Positions 7,667-11,395 of a stretch of DNA of 11,395 nt are shown here, in pieces (the first letter of the stretch is position 1; every line of letters starts with the position of its first letter). The DNA is from JADCCX01 sp031372765. GTDB lineage: Bacteria; Pseudomonadota; Alphaproteobacteria; Rhizobiales; Beijerinckiaceae. The notes beneath the pieces were generated by a model. The model had not been told where the DNA came from, did not search any database, and worked only from the letters and a program-made list of their open reading frames with translations. The DNA is taken from assembly GCA_031372765.1 (NCBI GenBank), contig JANMLW010000207.1, positions 1 through 11,395 on the forward strand, given 5' to 3'. Position numbers and translations under genes: made by a program.

Positions 7667-9069
7667 ATTCCGCCGTGCTTCTGGCCAGCCCGCATGAAGC
7701 GCAGTGGGTCAGCGGCGTCCCCATCGATGCGTGTCTCATAGTGCAGATGTGGCCCTGTTGAGCGGCCCGTTGAACCAACCCGGCCTATGATCTCACCTTT
7801 GTTGACCGTATCGCCAGCATCAACCTCTATGGTTGAAAGGTGGGCGTAGCGCGTCGTGACGCCGTGGCCATGGTCAATCTCCACCATGTTGCCGTAGCCT
7901 CCCATGCGCCCGGCATCAATGACCTTGCCGCCCCCAGTAGCCCGCACTGCGGCCCCTGTCAGGGCGCGGAAATCAATGCCGGTATGCATTGCCATGGACC
8001 GGGTGAAGGGGTCGGTGCGTGCGCCAAAGCCGCTGGTTGTCTCGTGTTCGGTGGATAAGGGGCGATCAATGGGAAGGGCTATCACAACCTTGCGAATACG
8101 CTGGGCCTGCTGAATGGCAAACTGCGCTTGTGACAGCTTGTACTCGAAGTTTCCGATGGTCTTTGATGTCAAGGGCACCATGGGGCCACCTTGTGCAGAG
8201 GATTTGCCGTCTGTGATAAAGCGGTTTGAAGGCAGTCCGGTCTCAGCAACAATTCTTGACCAACGTTCGGCGTTAGCTCTTGCTCGCTTTTCCATCGCTT
8301 CAAGCGCAGCGACTTGTTGCTTGTCTACACGGTCAGCGTAATCGCGGGCTGATGCGATGGCAACCGAGGCAAGCCCTACCGAGGCAAGCTCACCCGACAC
8401 GAGCCCGCTTGACACGAGCCCGTTTGACACGAGCCTGCCTGACATGGGTTGATCAAGAAGCTGGCTGTGGTTGAGACGATTGGCAGGGCCGCCAACAGCG
8501 CGCGGATCGGGTTGCGGCAGGTTGCGCAATTCAAAGGGTTCAAATGAAGGTGAGGGCTTGCGATCACGGTTTCCACCGGACGGTGCTAAGCTGTTTATGG
8601 CTCCCGTCGTTATGGAATCGGCTTGGTGCATGCCAGGTCGCGCAACAGGACGGGTTCCTGCATGTCCGGATTGCTCGGCAAGTGAAGCAACAACCGCATG
8701 GCGTGTTTCCAGTTGGGCCTGACGCGAGAGCAACTCGTGCAACTTTCCATCCAGCGAATTCTGGTCAATCACCTGGCGGGATGTCACCTTGTCGATCTGG
8801 TTGCGCAGAGCGGCAAGACGGTCCTCATAGGCATATTGCATTTCCGCCTGCTGGTTCATCAGGCGGTTCAGCATTTCATCCTTGAAGACGATATAAACTG
8901 TTGCCACGAAATACCAGGTGAGCAGAAGAACAGCGATAGAGCCACCAACCATCGTCGCCAAGGGCCGCAGATGAATGATGCGCGGCATGGGGCCCTTGCC
9001 AATGACAAGAGACAGTGTCGCATCAGAATTGGCAAACGGGGAGGGGGTAGGCCGGTGAAAGGACGCCAT
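7663..9069 (-). CDS. Membrane-anchored M23 (LytM) peptidoglycan endopeptidase
   Basis: Predicted zinc metallopeptidase cutting peptide cross-links in periplasmic peptidoglycan. The 468 residues from ATG 9069 comprise a basic cytoplasmic start, one membrane segment at about 41-62 (VGGSIAVLLLTWYFVATVYI), a coiled coil at about 65-130, a Pro-rich linker, a pentapeptide-repeat stretch at about 211-240, a second helical region at about 242-330, and the M23 domain at about 340-462. Metal ligands H362 and D366 (HTGID) and H443 (HLHYE) are present, as are the catalytic histidines H410 (YAHLS) and H441. It is therefore probably active, unlike degenerate EnvC-type activators. The domain order resembles other alphaproteobacterial LytM factors at the division or growth zone. 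GTG 9090 is an alternative start seven codons upstream; ATG 9069 is preferred because an AGG lies nearby and the GTG has no Shine-Dalgarno. Activation of the nearby amidase is possible but inferred. It converges on prfB with a 4-base overlap. Confidence 0.9.
   Translation of the reverse strand: MASFHRPTPSPFANSDATLSLVIGKGPMPRIIHLRPLATMVGGSIAVLLLTWYFVATVYIVFKDEMLNRLMNQQAEMQYAYEDRLAALRNQIDKVTSRQVIDQNSLDGKLHELLSRQAQLETRHAVVASLAEQSGHAGTRPVARPGMHQADSITTGAINSLAPSGGNRDRKPSPSFEPFELRNLPQPDPRAVGGPANRLNHSQLLDQPMSGRLVSNGLVSSGLVSGELASVGLASVAIASARDYADRVDKQQVAALEAMEKRARANAERWSRIVAETGLPSNRFITDGKSSAQGGPMVPLTSKTIGNFEYKLSQAQFAIQQAQRIRKVVIALPIDRPLSTEHETTSGFGARTDPFTRSMAMHTGIDFRALTGAAVRATGGGKVIDAGRMGGYGNMVEIDHGHGVTTRYAHLSTIEVDAGDTVNKGEIIGRVGSTGRSTGPHLHYETRIDGDAADPLRFMRAGQKHGGI
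8364..8448 (-). repeat. 15-bp tandem repeat, about 5.7 copies, inside the M23 gene
   Basis: Five consecutive 15-base units begin at 8364, 8379, 8394, 8409 and 8424, followed by a partial unit from 8439. They share the pattern (C/T)(C/T)GA(C/G)(A/G)C(A/G)AGC. Units 4 and 5 (TTGACACGAGCC...) are nearly identical, suggesting recent duplication, while units 1-2 form a second subtype. They encode five-residue repeats such as NGLVS, SGLVS, GELAS and VGLAS in the linker between the coiled coil and the catalytic region. The array preserves frame whatever the copy number, so length variation between strains is expected. Confidence 0.8.
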
Positions 9070-9148
9070 TGACAAACCTGTACGCGACACACAGCGCGTC
9101 TATGGCATCGATTTAAACATCAGTAAGGTTAATACTTTGCAAAACACA

Positions 9149-9176
9149 ATCATAGGTTGCTTTAAAAATCCTGCAA
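9149..9176 (-). promoter_or_regulatory. Candidate promoter for the M23 gene
   Basis: On the minus strand TTGCAG (9171-9176) and TATGAT (9149-9154) are separated by 16 bases. The -10 box matches five of six consensus positions; the -35 box is weak at three of six. It lies between the small secreted-protein gene and the M23 gene, leaving a leader of about 75 bases before ATG 9069. It would allow the M23 gene to be transcribed separately from the upstream gene. Confidence 0.35.
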
Positions 9177-9193
9177 TCTAAGATTGAAATGCC

Positions 9194-9853
9194 TTATTTT
9201 ATGACCTGTATGTCTCTGTTGCCCGTCTCAGCCTTGATCCAGATGACGCGGGGCGATGGATTGAGCCGTTTCTGAACGGGTGTTCCGTAAGTCAATTTTA
9301 CCGCAGTACCCCTGTGACGGGCCGAGGGCTCGCCGATGATCTGGAAAGAGGGCGGTGAATAGGGACTTCGGGTGGGTACACGGTCATTATAACCTCTATG
9401 ATGAGGGTAACCGTAGCGTTGCACGGGGGATTGCATGACAATCCGGCCCGAAGGAAGCTCTGACAGCACAGAGTGCGGATCAACAGGATTGCCGGACAGC
9501 ATCTCCAACGGGCGACGCCCGTCGTATGCGTGGTAATGATGGGGGTATGGTCGCGTTACCGTCTCACTATCGATTCCGAGCGTCTGGCGTAAAGGCCGTT
9601 GCGCGGGAAGGGGCACTGTCAGCGCCCGTGCAGTTGTTTCTGTTTGAGGGGACAGGATGCGTGGCGCATCAGGCGCGTAGCCACCTGATGCTACTCCCCG
9701 ATAGACCGGTCGATGCGGGCGCATTTGCACGCCCTGTCCCAAGTGTCCGGTGTAAAAACCTTGACCGTGGTTTTGTCCAGCATATGCAGGTTCGCACAGC
9801 CCAAATCCGGCAAAAATAGAGAGAACGGTGGCACGCAAAATAGGGTGCTGCAT
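9194..9853 (-). CDS. Secreted Pro/His/Arg-rich protein of unknown function
   Basis: I do not recognise a family. The 219-residue product has a signal peptide at about 1-25 (hydrophobic ATVLSIFAGFG, AxA-type site in PAYA before GQNH), so it is predicted to be periplasmic or exported. The mature part is rich in Pro, His, Tyr and Arg, with clusters such as YPHHYHAY and GYPHHRGY that could bind metal ions or be disordered. The C-terminal 60 residues look more ordered (PSFQIIGEPSARH, VKLTYG, PRVIWIK) and may be the conserved part. There are no cysteines in the mature region and no membrane segment after the signal. A good Shine-Dalgarno (AGGAG, 7 bases before ATG 9853) and the signal peptide support a real gene. 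It lies on the same strand as, and about 125 bases upstream of, the M23 gene, so co-transcription is possible. Confidence 0.72.
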   Translation of the reverse strand: MQHPILRATVLSIFAGFGLCEPAYAGQNHGQGFYTGHLGQGVQMRPHRPVYRGVASGGYAPDAPRILSPQTETTARALTVPLPAQRPLRQTLGIDSETVTRPYPHHYHAYDGRRPLEMLSGNPVDPHSVLSELPSGRIVMQSPVQRYGYPHHRGYNDRVPTRSPYSPPSFQIIGEPSARHRGTAVKLTYGTPVQKRLNPSPRVIWIKAETGNRDIQVIK

Positions 9854-9979
9854 GACGCAACTCCTGATGCAAGGCGGCCTCCTCGCTGACGCTTTCTTAA
9901 CAGATTGCGCGCGGCGGTAAAGAGATGATCCTTAAGTGACTGGTCGTGCAGCAAGATGCCGATTAAAGATACATCAGCA

Positions 9980-9994
9980 CGCGCCTCCGGCGCG
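9980..9994. repeat. Perfect GC-rich inverted repeat, 6-bp arms
   Basis: CGCGCC, a TCC loop and GGCGCG form a perfect short hairpin. On neither strand is it followed by a T-run, so it does not look like a rho-independent terminator. It sits 14 bases before a TATAAT box. It may be an operator half or chance. Confidence 0.3.
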
Positions 9995-10045
9995 ACTAAT
10001 ACTTTCGTATAATAGACCATTTCATATCTGTTAATGATCAGGCTT

Positions 10046-10095
10046 TGTCTTTCTAAGTTGAGATAGTTCAGAATCCTGTCATTCTAAGTTTGACA
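10046..10095. repeat. Paired 14-bp direct repeats, candidate operator in front of the transporter
   Basis: TGTC(T/A)TTCTAAGTT occurs at 10046-10059 and again at 10077-10090 with one mismatch. The copies are 31 bases apart, about three helical turns, so they would face the same side of the DNA. The second copy is also the left part of a perfect dyad TGTCA-N9-TGACA (10077-10095). The pair ends about 70 bases before the transporter start. The layout fits a dimeric regulator binding twice near the promoter; no regulator family can be named from the sequence. Confidence 0.45.
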
Positions 10096-10166
10096 GTGTG
10101 ATGGCGTAAACTGGGCCTCCTTCAGGAAAAGCCCCAATGTTGAACATAAATTAAGGGAGTGGGGCA

Positions 10167-11395
10167 ATGAGCTCTATAGCGACTTCGAGCGCCGTTGAGG
10201 AACGCTCGCGGCCGATGACCAAGGAAGAAAAGAAGGTTATTCTCGCTTCTTCGCTGGGTACGGTCTTTGAATGGTACGATTTTTATCTGTACGGTGCACT
10301 TGCCGTCATTATCGGGGCGCAGTTCTTTTCTGCCTTTGACGAGTCCACCCGCGCCATCTTCGCTCTGCTGGCCTTTGCGGCGGGATTCTTCGTTCGCCCC
10401 TTCGGCGCGCTTTTCTTTGGACGGCTGGGTGACCTTATCGGTCGCAAGCACACCTTCCTGATCACGATCGTTCTCATGGGTGCGTCGACATTTATTGTTG
10501 GCCTTCTTCCATCGTATAACCAGATCGGCTGGATTGCCCCGGTTATCCTGATTGCATTGCGTATGGTGCAGGGACTGGCACTGGGCGGTGAGTATGGTGG
10601 TGCTGCTGTTTACGTGGCTGAGCATGCTCCTCCAGGCCGTCGTGGCTTCTACACTTCGTTCATTCAGACAACGGCTACTCTTGGTCTGCTGCTCTCGCTG
10701 ATGGTGATCCTTGCCTTGCGCCTTTACATGGGTGAGGCTGGCTTTGCCCGTGGTGAAGGTTATCCAATCGCTGGTTGGCGCATTCCGTTCCTTCTTTCCA
10801 TCTTCCTGCTGGCTATCTCGGTCTGGATTCGTCTCCAGATGAATGAGTCACCAGCGTTCCTGAAGATGAAGTCAGAAGGTACACAGTCCAAGGCTCCTTT
10901 GTCGGAAGCCTTTGGTCAGTGGAGCAATATGAAGGTCGTGATCTTCGCTTTGCTCGGTCTTGTCGCAGGACAGGCTGTCGTCTGGTACACGGGTCAGTTC
11001 TACGCGCTGTTCTTCCTGCAAGCCATTTTGAAGGTTGATCTGTTTACAGCCAACGTCCTGATTGCTTGGTCCCTGATCATTGGTACAGGCGGCTTCATCG
11101 TGTTTGGTTCGCTGTCAGACAGGATCGGCCGCAAGCCTATCATTCTGGCTGGTTGCCTGATTGCTGCGCTTACCTACTTCCCGCTGTTCAAGGCACTGAC
11201 CGAGGCCGCCAATCCGGACCTGGCCCAAGCGCAAGCCAAGAACAAGGTAGTCATCACCGCTGACCCGAACGAATGTTCGTTCCAGTTCAACCCGACGGGC
11301 ACCGCCAAGTTCACCAGTTCGTGCGACATCGCCAAGCAGGTGCTGGCCGCCGGATCGGTCAGCTATGACAATGTCGCCGCAGCTGCCGGCACGGT
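10167..11395 (+). CDS. MFS transporter, metabolite:H+ symporter (MHS) family, 3' end outside window
   Basis: Inner-membrane proton-coupled importer of the ProP/ShiA/KgtP type; the substrate cannot be told from sequence. The 409 visible residues begin MSSIATSSAVEE after an AAGGGAG Shine-Dalgarno. The family's N-terminal signature is at about 29-45 (SSLGTVFEWYDFYLYGA). The loop 2-3 motif (GRLGDLIGRK) and the MHS signature (RMVQGLALGGEYGGAAVYVAE) follow, and the second-half repeat of the loop motif (GSLSDRIGRK) confirms two six-helix bundles. From about residue 350 a hydrophilic, probably periplasmic insert with C370 and C386 replaces the short loop expected there, so the full protein should be longer than the usual 430-450 residues. 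Codons are rich in GGT, GCT and CGT until about 11190 and then become mostly C-ending. It is divergent from the secreted-protein gene, with paired repeats upstream as a candidate operator. Confidence 0.93.
   Translation, partial: MSSIATSSAVEERSRPMTKEEKKVILASSLGTVFEWYDFYLYGALAVIIGAQFFSAFDESTRAIFALLAFAAGFFVRPFGALFFGRLGDLIGRKHTFLITIVLMGASTFIVGLLPSYNQIGWIAPVILIALRMVQGLALGGEYGGAAVYVAEHAPPGRRGFYTSFIQTTATLGLLLSLMVILALRLYMGEAGFARGEGYPIAGWRIPFLLSIFLLAISVWIRLQMNESPAFLKMKSEGTQSKAPLSEAFGQWSNMKVVIFALLGLVAGQAVVWYTGQFYALFFLQAILKVDLFTANVLIAWSLIIGTGGFIVFGSLSDRIGRKPIILAGCLIAALTYFPLFKALTEAANPDLAQAQAKNKVVITADPNECSFQFNPTGTAKFTSSCDIAKQVLAAGSVSYDNVAAAAGT

Larger units (their letters stand above)
9854..10166. other. 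Divergent intergenic region between secreted-protein gene and MFS transporter
   Basis: This 313-base region separates two divergent genes and must hold both promoters. Visible elements are a perfect inverted repeat (9980-9994), an isolated perfect TATAAT (10008-10013, plus strand) without a recognisable -35 at 16-18 bases, and the paired repeats at 10046-10095. There is also a possible GGGC/GCCC stem (10113-10134) about 30 bases before the transporter start. The composition is AT-richer from 9995 to 10095 than in the flanking genes. No RNA gene is recognised. A minus-strand open frame of 109 codons crosses part of it but overlaps the start of the secreted-protein gene in another frame. Confidence 0.5.

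Noticed and set aside
9113..9132. CtrA-like TTAA sites before the M23 gene
   Set aside because: TTAA occurs twice but 12 bases apart, not the 7 of the full CtrA site, and the flanks match only partly; not enough to claim cell-cycle control.
9691..10020. 109-codon minus-strand ORF upstream of the secreted-protein gene
   Set aside because: Its N-terminal half looks somewhat protein-like, but it overlaps the well-supported signal-peptide ORF in another frame, and no Shine-Dalgarno precedes its ATG.
10090..10112. TTGACA with TAAACT as a sigma70 promoter
   Set aside because: The spacing is 11 bases, too short for sigma70; no good -10 occurs at 16-18 bases.
10122..10625. 167-codon minus-strand ORF
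   Set aside because: Antisense to the MFS transporter, whose family motifs are clear.

Overview
The window looks like a chromosomal core segment of an alphaproteobacterium, most likely Hyphomicrobiales (Rhizobiales; Brucella/Ochrobactrum/Phyllobacterium-like). This rests on three things read from the sequence: the order rne (divergent) - amidase - class A PBP - prfB, an RNase E with a long acidic insertion inside its S1 domain, and moderately high GC with rhizobial-type codon use. The species assignment is inference. I see no tRNA, rRNA, CRISPR array, insertion sequence or phage gene.

Layout. Bases 1-2087 (minus strand) hold the first 695 codons of ribonuclease E, cut off by the window edge inside its arginine-rich C-terminal tail. 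About 0.5 kb of non-coding divergent leader follows. Three plus-strand genes then run in one direction: an AmiC-type N-acetylmuramoyl-L-alanine amidase (2590-3858), a bifunctional penicillin-binding protein 1A (4034-6439) with its own candidate promoter, and peptide chain release factor 2 (6538-7666). The release factor is split by a classical programmed +1 frameshift at 6604-6610, so a simple ORF search finds only its larger part. Tail-to-tail with prfB, sharing four bases with it, is a membrane-anchored M23 (LytM) endopeptidase on the minus strand (7663-9069). Upstream of that lies a small secreted protein of unknown function (9194-9853, minus). After a 313-bp divergent intergenic region, a metabolite:proton symporter-type MFS transporter (10167 onward, plus) runs off the right edge.

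Functionally, amidase, PBP1A and M23 endopeptidase form a peptidoglycan synthesis and remodelling group: one makes and cross-links glycan strands, one removes stem peptides at the septum, and one cuts cross-links or activates the amidase. RNase E and RF2 are housekeeping RNA-decay and translation-termination genes with built-in feedback potential (long leader; autoregulatory frameshift). The MFS transporter and the small secreted protein appear unrelated to the cell-wall group.

I did not find a convincing new multi-gene system. The items most worth a second look are the rne leader, the 15-bp tandem repeat coding pentapeptides inside the M23 protein, the uncharacterised secreted protein, the paired 14-bp repeats in front of the transporter, and the cysteine-containing loop of the transporter with shifted codon use.
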